A stretch of 64,000 nt of DNA from Marinobacter sp. THAF197a (GTDB lineage: Bacteria; Pseudomonadota; Gammaproteobacteria; Pseudomonadales; Oleiphilaceae), in NCBI RefSeq assembly GCF_009363275.1, contig NZ_CP045324.1, positions 3,038,001-3,102,000 of the forward strand, in the 5' to 3' direction. How positions within the stretch are numbered: position 1 is the first letter of the stretch; every line of letters starts with the position of its first letter. The translations under genes and the position numbers were made by a program. Of this stretch, positions 42,714-51,425 are shown in pieces. Below the pieces are notes generated by a model. The model saw nothing but the letters and a program-made list of their open reading frames with translations, did not search any database and had not been told where the DNA came from.

Positions 42714-43472
42714 ATGTTCAGCCTGGAAAATCGAGTCGCTCTGGTGACCGGCGGCGAGCATGGTATCGGTAAAGGTATTGCTGAGGTCCTGCACAAAGCC
42801 GGCGCCAACATCGTGATTGGCGGTATTGATGAAGCAGCCGGTCAGCAAGTAGCCAAGGAACTTGGTGGACTGTTTATCAAACTGGATGTTACCCGACAGA
42901 GCGACTGCCAGGCCGCCATTGCTGAGATTGAAAAGCAGTTCGGACAGCTGGATATTCTGTGTTCAAACGCCGGCATCTTTCCCCAGGCCAATCTGGATGA
43001 GATGACCGAAGCCCAGTGGGATCAGGTACACAACGTAAACCTGAAAGGCACCTTCTTCATCGTGCAAGCCGCCATGGCGGCCATGAAGAAGCGGAGTTAC
43101 GGTCGTATTGTGCTGACGTCATCCATCACCGGTCCGGTCACTGGCTTCCCGGGGTGGAGTCATTACGGCGCCAGCAAGGCAGGCCAACTGGGGTTCATGC
43201 GCAGCGCTGCCCTGGAAGTGGCCAATAGCGGCATCACCATCAACGCGGTGATGCCCGGTAACGTGCTGACAGAAGGTCTTCAGGCGCAGGGAGAGGAATA
43301 CCTCAGCCAGATGCGTGCCGCCATTCCCACCCATACGCTGGGAACCCCGGAAGACATCGGCCACGCCGCCTGCTTCCTGGCCTCCGAGGAGGCCCGCTAC
43401 ATCACCGGGCAGCAAATCATTGTTGATGGTGGACAGGTACTGCCGGAATCTCCGGATGCGATTCCGGGTTGA
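42714..43472 (+). CDS. Short-chain dehydrogenase/reductase (SDR)
   Basis: A 252-residue classical SDR: cofactor loop TGGEHGIGKG (residues 13-22), catalytic NAG motif CSNAG, SSITG, and YGASKAG with the active-site Tyr and Lys, ending with IVDGGQVLPE. Asp or Asn at the end of the second strand should choose NAD or NADP; here it is GIDEA, suggesting NAD. Enzymes of this kind reduce 3-oxoacyl or steroid/sugar substrates; the exact one is unknown. AAGGAGAAGAAT precedes the ATG. Confidence 0.88.
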   Translation: MFSLENRVALVTGGEHGIGKGIAEVLHKAGANIVIGGIDEAAGQQVAKELGGLFIKLDVTRQSDCQAAIAEIEKQFGQLDILCSNAGIFPQANLDEMTEAQWDQVHNVNLKGTFFIVQAAMAAMKKRSYGRIVLTSSITGPVTGFPGWSHYGASKAGQLGFMRSAALEVANSGITINAVMPGNVLTEGLQAQGEEYLSQMRAAIPTHTLGTPEDIGHAACFLASEEARYITGQQIIVDGGQVLPESPDAIPG

Positions 43473-43579
43473 CGTGCTGCATCCAACAACAGGACACTGA
43501 AATCCGCTCATATAGCTGATTACAAACGCGATGAACCAATGCAGCTCCAATTGGAGCCGCCTCACTCTGGAGGATACTG

Positions 43580-43792
43580 ATGACTGACGAAGACACCCTG
43601 ACGGCATTGAAAACCGCGTTCACCTTCATGCCCCAGCCGGTCGAGATTAACCGCTACGAATACGGCGACGATGCCGACCGCATTCTGGCCCAGGTGAACT
43701 TCGTCCGGGAGGTACTGGTCAGTCACGGCATTGACCCGGAGGAAGTGGCCGGCGAGATTAATCCGGACACCTCCCCCAACTCCTGTTACTGA
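43580..43792 (+). CDS. Small protein of unknown function (70 aa)
   Basis: A 70-residue acidic protein with MTDEDTLTALKTAFTFMPQP and FVREVLVSHGIDPEEVAGEIN. CTGGAGGATACTG just before the ATG is a strong ribosome site. It has no membrane segment and no motif that I recognise. It lies 8 bases before the thpR start, so the two are probably co-transcribed. Confidence 0.6.
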   Translation: MTDEDTLTALKTAFTFMPQPVEINRYEYGDDADRILAQVNFVREVLVSHGIDPEEVAGEINPDTSPNSCY

Positions 43793-43799
43793 ACGAGTT

Positions 43800-44336
43800 A
43801 TGCCAAGGCTGTTTTTCGGGCTTGAGATTCCCGAGGCCATCAAGACGAGCCTCCTGCAAGTCAAAACACAGGTGGTGGGAGCCCGCTGGCAAAGCCGCGG
43901 GCAACTGCACCTGACCCTGGCGTTCCTTGGCCAGGTAGAAGATCAGCAGGTGGCCGTGGCCCGTGATCTGGCGAAGGGAGTTACCCAATCGCCTTTTGAG
44001 CTTAATGTGCAGGGGCTGGGGTGTTTCGGTTCTCCGGAAAAGCCCAAGATTCTCTGGGCGGGTGTATCACCAGAGAACGCGCTCAGAGAACTCCAGAAAA
44101 ACCTGGCAACCGCGTTGACCGACAACGGGTTCACACTCGAAAACCCGAGCTTCAAACCGCATATCACGCTTAGCCGTTTTCGACACCCGGCGGGTTCGGT
44201 GGCCTCGCTGCTTGAAAGCCACCAAGGCACCCTGTTTGGATTGATGCCGGTTCAAGACTTCGTACTTTATAAGAGCACACCAGGGCCGGGAGGCTCCGTT
44301 TATACCGTTACTGAGCGGTTTACCTTGCAACCCTGA
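43800..44336 (+). CDS. thpR: RNA 2',3'-cyclic phosphodiesterase ThpR
   Basis: A 178-residue 2H phosphoesterase with the paired H-x-T motifs HLTLAFLG near residue 38 and HITLSRFRHP near 122, opening with MPRLFFGLEIP. ThpR hydrolyses 2',3'-cyclic phosphodiesters and is also called 2'-5' RNA ligase in annotations. Length is standard. The start is at 43800 immediately after the 70-aa gene. Confidence 0.92.
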   Translation: MPRLFFGLEIPEAIKTSLLQVKTQVVGARWQSRGQLHLTLAFLGQVEDQQVAVARDLAKGVTQSPFELNVQGLGCFGSPEKPKILWAGVSPENALRELQKNLATALTDNGFTLENPSFKPHITLSRFRHPAGSVASLLESHQGTLFGLMPVQDFVLYKSTPGPGGSVYTVTERFTLQP

Positions 44337-44344
44337 TACTGCTT

Positions 44345-44737
44345 TCAGCGTCGGGGCTTTACCAGAAACCAGCTTGCCACAACCAACGCCCCAAACAGGG
44401 TATAGACCAGAATAAAAACCCAGTCCGGCGCGTTGTAGTACAGAATGGTTTCCAGCCAGTACTGAATGAACGAGCCCTCATAACCACCCTGCCCGGCCTT
44501 TGCCCGCAATTCCTTTTCCCAGATCGTCAGCGGGCACAGCACGCCAAGCCAGGCCTGAAGCACGACAATACCAATAACCACAAGATGGCTCAGCCGGAAC
44601 CAGAGATTTCGAACCCAATTCCACTGGCGAAAGTAACCGACCAGGGTAGCCACCAGACCAAAGATGACGAACACAACCAACAGGGTGTGAAACACCAGTA
44701 ACAAGTCTGCAAATACCAGATACCACTTCGTATCCAT
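44345..44737 (-). CDS. DUF2784 membrane protein
   Basis: A 130-residue membrane protein with about four hydrophobic helices (FADLLLVFHTLLVVFVIFGL, HLVVIGIVVLQAWLGVLCPL and two more). CPLTIWEKELR after the second helix is the DUF2784 hallmark. The function is unknown. The ATG at 44737 is chosen over upstream codons. It converges on thpR. Confidence 0.88.
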   Translation of the reverse strand: MDTKWYLVFADLLLVFHTLLVVFVIFGLVATLVGYFRQWNWVRNLWFRLSHLVVIGIVVLQAWLGVLCPLTIWEKELRAKAGQGGYEGSFIQYWLETILYYNAPDWVFILVYTLFGALVVASWFLVKPRR

Positions 44738-44947
44738 AGGCGCCTCAATCTGAGCGGAATACCGCAAATAAAGTGGCTTGTCACCATTGCTCCCAGTGTC
44801 CTGCTAATCAGACACCTTGTCCGGAAGTTCGGTCAACACCCATCACTGAATATCTGAATTTCATATAAAAATCAAAAATTTAAAACATGGCACGATATTT
44901 CCTTGAGATTCTGAGCCAAAAACAAATCCAATAAGGAGCAGTCAGTT

Positions 44948-46684
44948 ATGCCATTATCCTTCAACTTACGGAGGGCCGACTCGGTATTCCCTGCCATTGT
45001 CGCCTCTGCCGCACTTCTTATTCAAAGCGTTCCTGTTACAGCGGGTCAGACGTACTCCTACACTCTGCCCCAACAGGGATACAGCCAATCCCGGGCCCGG
45101 GACTACAAGGTTTACGTACCCGAAAACCTCGCCACTCCTGCGCCAATGGTGATGGCCCTGCATGGCTGCAGGCAGACCAATAACGACGTTTTGAACGACT
45201 GGGGACTGACCGAAGCCGCCGACGAGTACGGATTTGTCCTGGTGGCACCGTTCATCACCAGTTATGACGGCCTCCGGAACGAAAACTGCTGGGGATTCTG
45301 GTTCGAGCACCATCGCCACGAGGGCGCAGGCGAGGTGGAAGACCTGCACCAGATCGCCAAGGCGGTGGAAGCCAGTTTCAGCATCGACCCCAACCGACGA
45401 TTCATCACCGGCCTATCCTCAGGTGGCGCAATGACGACGGTGGCCGCCGTTACCCATAACGAATACTGGGCAGCTGCCGCGCCGGCAGCGGGATTACCTT
45501 ATGGCGAGGATGCCGCCTCTGTCTCGTTATCCGGACAGTGTCCGGGCAGCGCGACATTTAACAGTGTCTCACGGGTTGTTTCAGACATGCAGAGCGAACT
45601 GGATGATAGCTATCCAATTCCACTGCTTGTGCTACAGAATGAGAACGATTGTACGGTACTGAAAACAGCAGCCGATAATACCCGCGATGCTCACCTGCAG
45701 GTTTTTGGCACCTCAGGCCTTGATACACCAGCCACCACCCAAGCGTCTGTAACGGCTTGCTCGCCCTACTTCCAGAACAACTACGACTGCATCCATACCC
45801 GCCACACACAGGATGGCACCCTCGGTTCAAGATCGATTGTAGAGACTGTCTACCTGGATGGCCCGCTGTCCACTCCGAACCTGCAAGACACCGATCACGG
45901 TCACTATTGGGTTGGAGGGGCGAACGGTAATAACGGGAAATGGTCGGTGCGGGTTGGCCCGAGCTATCCCGACATCATCTGGGACTTTTTCAACCGCCAT
46001 AGCCGAGACGGTTCGGAACCTGAGGGCTCCCCCATTATTACCCTGATTGGCGACGACCCTATGGTTGTGGACATCCACACACCGTTTACAGATCCGGGCG
46101 CTACCGCCGAAGATGCTGAAGACGGTTCGCTGGTGGTCAACGCCGACTGTTCCGACGTGAATACCGCAGTTGCTGGCCAGTACGAGTGCGCTTACACGGC
46201 GACCGACAGTGACAATAACACCACCATAAAAAAACGGGGCGTAACGGTTGTAGACCCGAACGTTCCGTCTGAAACCTGTGCACAGGCAACCACCTCACCC
46301 AGTGCCCATATTACGGCAGGCAGGGCTTATGCCGGGGGAACATCCGACTTGAGAGCGCTGACCACGGGTGACAATGCCGATATTGGCGGCTCCTTCGATA
46401 CCTGGAGCAGCGTCACCCTCCATGAGGGTGACCCCGGCCTCTGGTTTGCGACAGAGCCCGCAGCCTGCAGCGAAACCGGTGGCGGTGATGACGAAGGTGG
46501 TGGTGAGTTCACCTGCCAGAACTGGAACGATACCAACCTGAATCATGACCTTGCAGGGAGAGCTTACTACGCCAGTGGATACTATACCGTTGGTGGCGAT
46601 GAGTCCCTGGGCGCCGTCTCCGGGATATACACCTGGGTAAGAGAAACCTCTGATGGCTTCTTCCAGGCGGGCTCCTGCGACTGA
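44948..46684 (+). CDS. Secreted PHB-depolymerase-like esterase with C-terminal repeats
   Basis: A 578-residue secreted protein. A signal peptide runs to about residue 33; the esterase domain follows (about 38-355) with the oxyanion region MVMALHGCRQ, the nucleophile motif ITGLSSGGAMTTV and the His of TDHGHYWVGG. This matches the PHB depolymerase / feruloyl-esterase-like family, which cleaves polyester or acyl esters outside the cell. A DUF5011-like immunoglobulin domain follows (about 365-440), then two copies of a roughly 50-residue module with AGRAY (near residues 458 and 538), as in secreted depolymerases. AAGGAG lies before the ATG. Confidence 0.85.
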   Translation: MPLSFNLRRADSVFPAIVASAALLIQSVPVTAGQTYSYTLPQQGYSQSRARDYKVYVPENLATPAPMVMALHGCRQTNNDVLNDWGLTEAADEYGFVLVAPFITSYDGLRNENCWGFWFEHHRHEGAGEVEDLHQIAKAVEASFSIDPNRRFITGLSSGGAMTTVAAVTHNEYWAAAAPAAGLPYGEDAASVSLSGQCPGSATFNSVSRVVSDMQSELDDSYPIPLLVLQNENDCTVLKTAADNTRDAHLQVFGTSGLDTPATTQASVTACSPYFQNNYDCIHTRHTQDGTLGSRSIVETVYLDGPLSTPNLQDTDHGHYWVGGANGNNGKWSVRVGPSYPDIIWDFFNRHSRDGSEPEGSPIITLIGDDPMVVDIHTPFTDPGATAEDAEDGSLVVNADCSDVNTAVAGQYECAYTATDSDNNTTIKKRGVTVVDPNVPSETCAQATTSPSAHITAGRAYAGGTSDLRALTTGDNADIGGSFDTWSSVTLHEGDPGLWFATEPAACSETGGGDDEGGGEFTCQNWNDTNLNHDLAGRAYYASGYYTVGGDESLGAVSGIYTWVRETSDGFFQAGSCD

Positions 46685-46698
46685 TGCCGCGCTCACTG

Positions 46699-46732
46699 GC
46701 AAACTGCGTCGGGACGCCCCGGCGCAGTTTGC
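46699..46732 (+). terminator. Terminator-like hairpin after the esterase gene
   Basis: GCAAACTGCG at 46699-46708 is inverted exactly as CGCAGTTTGC at 46723-46732, with further pairing inside (CGGG / CCCG). It lies 15 bases after the esterase stop. No T tract follows, so it is a strong 3' hairpin with unproven terminator activity. Confidence 0.55.
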
Positions 46733-46798
46733 ATCCGCTTCACCTTATCAGGTTATCAACCCGTCTCCACAAACCGCGACAACCGGCAGAAGATTTCT

Positions 46799-46815
46799 CT
46801 AGAATAACCTTCTAA
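46799..46815. promoter_or_regulatory. TetR-type operator candidate upstream of the tetR gene
   Basis: TAGAA (46800-46804) and TTCTA (46810-46814) form an inverted repeat just before the tetR start at 46837. The site resembles the larger CTAGAATA palindrome at 47448, on the other side of the gene, so both are good autoregulatory candidates. Confidence 0.55.
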
Positions 46816-46836
46816 ATACCATGACATGAGAACCCC

Positions 46837-47451
46837 ATGCCGCTGGACGCTTTTGACCGGGTTTTACCCGGTGCCCGCAAAGCCAACAAACGCCATATAC
46901 TTCGCTGCGCGCTGACCTGTTTTCTTGAGCACGGCCTTGAATCCACCACCATTGATATCATCCGCCAGCATTCCGGGGCCAGTGTCGGCACCCTGTACCA
47001 CCATTTTCACAACAAAGAGGGCTTGGCCGCAGCGCTGTTTTTCACAGCCCTGGACGATCACAGGGCAAACGTATGGCCAGAGATAGAAGCCGCAGGTACC
47101 ACTCGACAGGTTATTGAAGCGCTGGTTACCCGTTATATGGACTGGGTTACCAACGAACCGGAACTTGCTCGCTTCATGTTTCTGGCGCGGGCCAGTGTGG
47201 CAGCAGGCCCCTACCGAGAGGAACTGACGCAAAGGAACCGTGAGCAATACGGTGTGATACACCGTTGGCTGGCCGAGGGCCAAAGCCAGGGCGACATTCG
47301 ATCCCTGCCACGGGAAACCTATGCCTCCCTACTTCTTGGGCAAGCTGAGAACTACTGTCGGGCCTGGCTGGCCGGGCGGGTACCAACGCCGCCGTCGGAA
47401 CATGCCATGCTCTTTGCAGAGGCCGCCTGGCGAGTCCTGTCAAAAAGCTAG
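46837..47451 (+). CDS. TetR family transcriptional regulator
   Basis: A 204-residue TetR repressor with the usual N-terminal HTH: KRHILRCALTCFLEHGLEST then SVGTLYHHFHNKEGLAAALF (residues 17-65). The ligand domain has IHRWLAEGQSQGDIRSLP and later helical text. Related TetR proteins of this layout control fatty-acid or thioester genes. It is followed by two hotdog-fold genes, with palindromes on each side, so they probably form a regulated unit. Confidence 0.85.
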   Translation: MPLDAFDRVLPGARKANKRHILRCALTCFLEHGLESTTIDIIRQHSGASVGTLYHHFHNKEGLAAALFFTALDDHRANVWPEIEAAGTTRQVIEALVTRYMDWVTNEPELARFMFLARASVAAGPYREELTQRNREQYGVIHRWLAEGQSQGDIRSLPRETYASLLLGQAENYCRAWLAGRVPTPPSEHAMLFAEAAWRVLSKS

Positions 47452-47464
47452 AATATTATTCTAG
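47448..47464. promoter_or_regulatory. 17-nt palindrome between tetR and the DUF4442 gene
   Basis: CTAGAATATTATTCTAG is a perfect palindrome with a one-base centre. It includes the tetR stop codon (TAG, 47449-47451) and lies 64 bases before the DUF4442 start. The repeated TAGAA/TTCTA motif also occurs upstream of tetR, so the TetR protein may bind both. Confidence 0.7.
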
Positions 47465-47527
47465 AAATAAATTCCAAATGTTGGCACTATCTCCTGACCG
47501 CCCTTTTCTAGCGCAGGAGAATGCATT

Positions 47528-47983
47528 ATGAATGTTGTCAGCCTCTACAACCGGCTTAGCCGTCTGCCCATGGGCAAAACCCTGTTCAGCCGCGCGGTCT
47601 GCCAGACCGCACCTTACTTTTCCAGCATCTCACCAACGGTGGAGACTCTCGCCCCGGGCCGTTGCGTGGTCACCATGAAAAAACGCCGAAAGGTCACCAA
47701 TCATCTGAAAACCGTTCATGCGATTGCCATGTGCAACATGGCGGAACTGGCCGGCGGGTTGCTCACGGACGCCTCGATTCCCAAGGGGGCACGCTGGATT
47801 CCCTCTGGCATGACCGTCAAATATCTCAAGAAGGCCAAAACAGACCTCACCGCGACCGCTGATGGCTCCACCCTCGACTGGTCTGAGGAGGGGACAATCA
47901 GGGTGCCTGTCTCTGTAACGGATACCTCTGGCCAGGAGGTGTTTCATGCCCTGATCGATATGAACATCAAACATACCCGCTGA
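47528..47983 (+). CDS. DUF4442 hotdog-fold thioesterase-like protein
   Basis: A 151-residue hotdog-type protein matching DUF4442: RKVTNHLKTVHAIAMCNMAE (about residues 54-73), LLTDASIPKGARWIPSGMTV. In this group the NHL and H-A-x-A-M-C-N stretch replaces the usual catalytic loop of thioesterases. Function is unproven, likely acyl-thioester related. It follows tetR and is followed by a PaaI-type thioesterase with an AGGAGGA ribosome site. Confidence 0.82.
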   Translation: MNVVSLYNRLSRLPMGKTLFSRAVCQTAPYFSSISPTVETLAPGRCVVTMKKRRKVTNHLKTVHAIAMCNMAELAGGLLTDASIPKGARWIPSGMTVKYLKKAKTDLTATADGSTLDWSEEGTIRVPVSVTDTSGQEVFHALIDMNIKHTR

Positions 47984-48011
47984 GCGTTACACAGCACAGG
48001 AGGAACCCGCC

Positions 48012-48419
48012 ATGGGCGAGCTTTTCGAATTTGGCAAACAAATCCTGGCACAACAACCGTTCAGTGTTCTATTGGGCACTGAATTGAAAGCATTCGAGCC
48101 GGGCAAAGCGGAACTGAGCCTGATTTTGAAAGAAGAGCTCAAGCAACAGCACGGTTTTGTCCACGGCGGAGTGGTCAGCTACCTCGCTGATAATGCGCTG
48201 ACCTATGCCGGAGGTTCGGTTTTGGGGGATTCAGTCACATCCGAATACAAGATCAACTACCTTCGCCCTGCCATTGGGGAACGATTAATCGCCAAGGCTC
48301 GGGTACTCTCCTCTGGCAAGCGCCAGGCTGTGTGCCAGTGCGAGATCGTCGCAACGAACAACGGCGAAGAGAGGATGATCGCCGTGGCTCAAGGTACCAT
48401 TACCAAGGTGGCGAGCTGA
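48012..48419 (+). CDS. PaaI-type acyl-CoA thioesterase
   Basis: A 135-residue hotdog protein of the PaaI family: QQHGFVHGGVVSYLADNALT (about residues 47-66), with HGG and the acidic residue of the next helix in the active-site position, then TSEYKINYLRPAIGERLIA. It should hydrolyse aryl- or acyl-CoA. It lies downstream of the DUF4442 gene and is probably in the TetR operon. Confidence 0.85.
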   Translation: MGELFEFGKQILAQQPFSVLLGTELKAFEPGKAELSLILKEELKQQHGFVHGGVVSYLADNALTYAGGSVLGDSVTSEYKINYLRPAIGERLIAKARVLSSGKRQAVCQCEIVATNNGEERMIAVAQGTITKVAS

Positions 48420-48487
48420 CGCCAAAGGTTTATCAACTCGTAGTTCGCGCATAGGTGACTATACTATCCAGGTCTGTCGGGAATAGG

Positions 48488-48514
48488 ACGCTTCACAGAG
48501 AGCGGGTGAAGCGT
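48488..48514 (+). promoter_or_regulatory. Leader stem-loop before the NnrU gene
   Basis: ACGCTTCAC at 48488-48496 pairs with GTGAAGCGT at 48506-48514, loop nine bases. The adjacent bases AGGCT (48520-48524) and AGCCT (48536-48540) could enclose the Shine-Dalgarno AAGGAGAGG in a loop. A TATACT-like -10 lies before it, near 48459. This may be regulatory, but such stems arise by chance too. Confidence 0.35.
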
Positions 48515-48540
48515 TCGAAAGGCTAAGGAGAGGAAAGCCT

Positions 48541-49110
48541 ATGACAACATTGATACTGGGACTGGTCCTGTTTCTGGGCGTTCACTCATTGTCTATCGTG
48601 AATGAACCGCTGCGGGACCGACTGCATGCGTCTCTGGGGGAGGCGGCATTCAAGGGGCTCTACTCCCTCGCCTCTCTCGCCGGCCTGCTGCTGATCATAT
48701 GGGGTTACGGCGCTGCCCGGCTTGATCCCAGCGTCCTTTACGTGCCGCCCACCTGGCTAAGGCACGTGTCGCTGCTGCTCCTGATCCCCGTTTTCCCACT
48801 ACTTCTCGCAACTTACTTTCCCGGCCGGATCAAGGCGAAGATCGGCCACCCGATGCTCGTTGCGGTCAAACTCTGGGCGCTGGCCCACCTTCTGGCCAAC
48901 GGCATGCTGCATGATGTTCTTCTGTTCGGCTCTTTCCTTGCCTGGGCGATTGCGGACCGAATCTCCATGAAACGCAGAACACAGCGGCCTATCGCAACCC
49001 TTCCTGCCACCAAAGCAAACGACGCTATAGCCGTGGTCGGTGGTCTTTCCGCGTATGTTGTGATGGTGCTTTGGGTGCATCAATGGGCCTTCGGCGTCGC
49101 ACCGGTTTAG
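48541..49110 (+). CDS. NnrU family membrane protein
   Basis: A 189-residue integral membrane protein with about five to six hydrophobic segments. LGVHSLSIVNEPLRDRLHASLG and KLWALAHLLANGMLHDVLLF are family-like. NnrU relatives are linked to nitrite/nitric oxide reduction in some bacteria and are related to isoprenoid-cyclase-like (MtnU/ CarF-like) membrane proteins; no denitrification gene is present here. Start has TAAGGAGAGG twelve bases upstream. Confidence 0.82.
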   Translation: MTTLILGLVLFLGVHSLSIVNEPLRDRLHASLGEAAFKGLYSLASLAGLLLIIWGYGAARLDPSVLYVPPTWLRHVSLLLLIPVFPLLLATYFPGRIKAKIGHPMLVAVKLWALAHLLANGMLHDVLLFGSFLAWAIADRISMKRRTQRPIATLPATKANDAIAVVGGLSAYVVMVLWVHQWAFGVAPV

Positions 49111-49274
49111 TGGGGAAAACTATCGGCTTGGTGGTGCAGCTCAACCTAGTGTGTATTACCTAATTCCCTCCCATAGACTTCTCACGCCTGCTTGCCAAGC
49201 CAATCCAAGAACAACATCGCTTCCGTGAGCGCAGTAACCCATGGACATCTATTGATACAACGGAGTGTTGTTCT

Positions 49275-50495
49275 ATGCGCACTATTGCACGAAAGAAAAC
49301 CCTTACCCTTCTGTTCTCCCTCGTTCTGATCGCCGCCTGTACCGCAACCATCAAGCCCGAGTGGACCGCCCTGTATAACCACAAAGCCAACGTCGAACCT
49401 GATCGCCTGACCTGGCTGGAGGATCTTTCGGTCAACAGTTTTGGTGATGTGATGGTTGCTGGTACAACCATTCGCACCGGTCTCGCCAATCGAGTGCAGG
49501 ATATTCTGCTTGTCCGTTATTCCGATAACGGCCAGCGACTCTGGGCGGTCGATTTCGATCTGGCCACCGGTGATTACCGCAGTGACGACAGCGCCCTTGC
49601 CATGGTTATTGATGGCCAGGACAACGTGTACATCCTCGCCAATCAGTTCAAGGTTCTCGATGAAAATACGTCGTCCGCCGGCGCCTGGCTGATCAGTGCT
49701 GATGCCAATGGCAACGAACGCTGGCGCTATAAGCTCAGTGACAGCAGCGAAATGCGCGCGTTGGCTCTTAACAATGACAAGCTTTACGTAACCGGGCCCA
49801 ACACCCAGGTATTCAACCTGGAAGGCACGCCGCTTCTGGGCGTCGAGCATCCGGAGCATACCGCGCACTCGGTAACCGCCAGTGCCAACGGTAATTTCGT
49901 CATTGCCAGCGGCCAGGCTGTCAGCCTGTTCAACGCAAACGGAGAGCAACTTTGGCAGCAAACCGGTGTAACCGGTGAGTACCCGGCCGGCGAAGTCATC
50001 TTCACCATGAATGGCGACATCGTGGCCACCAATCTGTTGGCAGACAACGGCGGTGCTCGCATCACCCGCTACACGCCGGCAGGCGACAAGCTATGGACCA
50101 GAACCTTCGGCGCGGCTTACAAGAGTTACGGCTTGCCCGGACCAGCCCTGGTGTTTGAGGACTATCGTGGCGACCTGCTGCTGACGGCCTCCAACGCTGA
50201 CGGCCATCGCATCGTCAAACTCGACAGTGCCGGCCGGACCGTCTGGAATAAAACATCGCGCAACGGGATCATTAAAGATGCGGCCTTGAAAGGATCGGAC
50301 CTGTTTATCGTCGGTGGTGGCTTCAATGCCAAGTACGAAAGCGATGGCAGCCGCGTGGCGGAATCAAAAGTAGATCGCAACGTACAGATTACCACCGGCA
50401 GCGTTGCCATTGATGGCAACAAGCTTTACGCCGGCTACAGTGCAGAGAGCAACGGTAGCTTTGCACTCCACCTGTCACAGTACCTGGACCGGTAA
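49275..50495 (+). CDS. Beta-propeller-type lipoprotein of unknown function
   Basis: A 406-residue protein with a lipoprotein signal, LFSLVLIAACTATIKPEW, Cys near residue 22. The body has repeated strands with W and conserved acidic residues (VDFDLATGDYRSDDSALAMV, AVDFDLATG-type, VRYSDNGQRLWA, ANGNERWRYKLSD), consistent with PQQ-like or WD40-like propellers. No sugar or PQQ-ligand residues were identified. It is monocistronic. It is convergent with mtgA. Confidence 0.65.
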   Translation: MRTIARKKTLTLLFSLVLIAACTATIKPEWTALYNHKANVEPDRLTWLEDLSVNSFGDVMVAGTTIRTGLANRVQDILLVRYSDNGQRLWAVDFDLATGDYRSDDSALAMVIDGQDNVYILANQFKVLDENTSSAGAWLISADANGNERWRYKLSDSSEMRALALNNDKLYVTGPNTQVFNLEGTPLLGVEHPEHTAHSVTASANGNFVIASGQAVSLFNANGEQLWQQTGVTGEYPAGEVIFTMNGDIVATNLLADNGGARITRYTPAGDKLWTRTFGAAYKSYGLPGPALVFEDYRGDLLLTASNADGHRIVKLDSAGRTVWNKTSRNGIIKDAALKGSDLFIVGGGFNAKYESDGSRVAESKVDRNVQITTGSVAIDGNKLYAGYSAESNGSFALHLSQYLDR

Positions 50496-50537
50496 AAATT
50501 GCAGGGACTGATTAGCCGACTGCGATGCAGCCGGCTA

Positions 50538-51233
50538 TTACAGCCCCTCAAGATACCGCAGCCCGGAAAGCTGGGCCATTTGCCGTTGAATCCAGTCGAC
50601 CCTTTCCTGCACATAGGCCGACGGAGAGTTCACACTCAGAACCTTCGGGTTTGGTAAAACAGCGGCCAGGCGTGCAGCCTGGGCCTGGGAAAGATAACGT
50701 GCCGGCTTGCCGAAGTAGGCCTGGCTGGCCGCCTCCACACCGTAGATACCCGGGCCGAATTCCGCGATATTCAGATACACCTCAAGCACTCGCTGCTTGG
50801 GCCAGAGGCCATCGATGGTCACGGCCAGGCCCGCCTCAATGGCCTTGCGAGCAAAGCTGCGCCCGTTCCACAGAAACAGATTCTTGGCGGTTTGCTGGGT
50901 AATTGTGCTGGCGCCCCGCAGCCCCTCCCCCGCCTTGTACTCCGACACAGCCTTACGGATAGCATCCACATCCACGCCACGATGGTGGGGGAACCGTTGA
51001 TCTTCACTGGCCACCACCGCCAGCGGCATCCACGGAGAGATATCCAACAGCGGCACCCACTCATGCCGTAACGGCCGGGGCGGGTTATCGAGTTGATACG
51101 CCAGCATAAACGCCGACGTGGGAGGGTTCACAAAGCGGAACAGCAGAATAGCCAGCAACATCAGTGCGATAACGGCACCGAGCGCCATCGCCACCAGACG
51201 CAACGATTTGCGAACAAAAGACCTCTTGGCCAT
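50538..51233 (-). CDS. mtgA: Monofunctional biosynthetic peptidoglycan transglycosylase MtgA
   Basis: A 231-residue glycosyltransferase 51 protein with an N-terminal membrane anchor (LVAMALGAVIALMLLAILLF) and the GT51 motifs: SEDQRFPHHRGVD with catalytic Glu, GASTITQQTAKNLFLW and AEFGPGIYGVEAASQAYFG. It polymerises lipid II glycan strands without transpeptidase. Length is standard. It is divergent from the zigA gene. Confidence 0.93.
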   Translation of the reverse strand: MAKRSFVRKSLRLVAMALGAVIALMLLAILLFRFVNPPTSAFMLAYQLDNPPRPLRHEWVPLLDISPWMPLAVVASEDQRFPHHRGVDVDAIRKAVSEYKAGEGLRGASTITQQTAKNLFLWNGRSFARKAIEAGLAVTIDGLWPKQRVLEVYLNIAEFGPGIYGVEAASQAYFGKPARYLSQAQAARLAAVLPNPKVLSVNSPSAYVQERVDWIQRQMAQLSGLRYLEGL

Positions 51234-51358
51234 AACCAGAACCTACCCACCGCCATTGGCTGAACACGAACAAACAGGCCGTACATGTTAGCCGACACGA
51301 CAGGCTTTGGCGGTTACCATCTGGAAAGCCTGGGAGAGAAGCGCTGAATATCGACGTA

Positions 51359-51389
51359 GTTAATGTTATGTTATAACATATACATTAAC
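51359..51389. promoter_or_regulatory. Zur box upstream of the zigA-dksA2 operon
   Basis: The core AATGTTATGTTATAACATA at 51362-51380 differs from the gammaproteobacterial Zur consensus AATGTTATANTATAACATT at only two defined positions. Outer arms GTTAATGT and ACATTAAC extend the palindrome. It lies 37 bases before the zigA start. Zur should repress the downstream genes when zinc is sufficient. Confidence 0.85.
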
Positions 51390-51425
51390 GAGAACCGAAA
51401 CTCCGACCCTTTCAGGAGAAGACCA

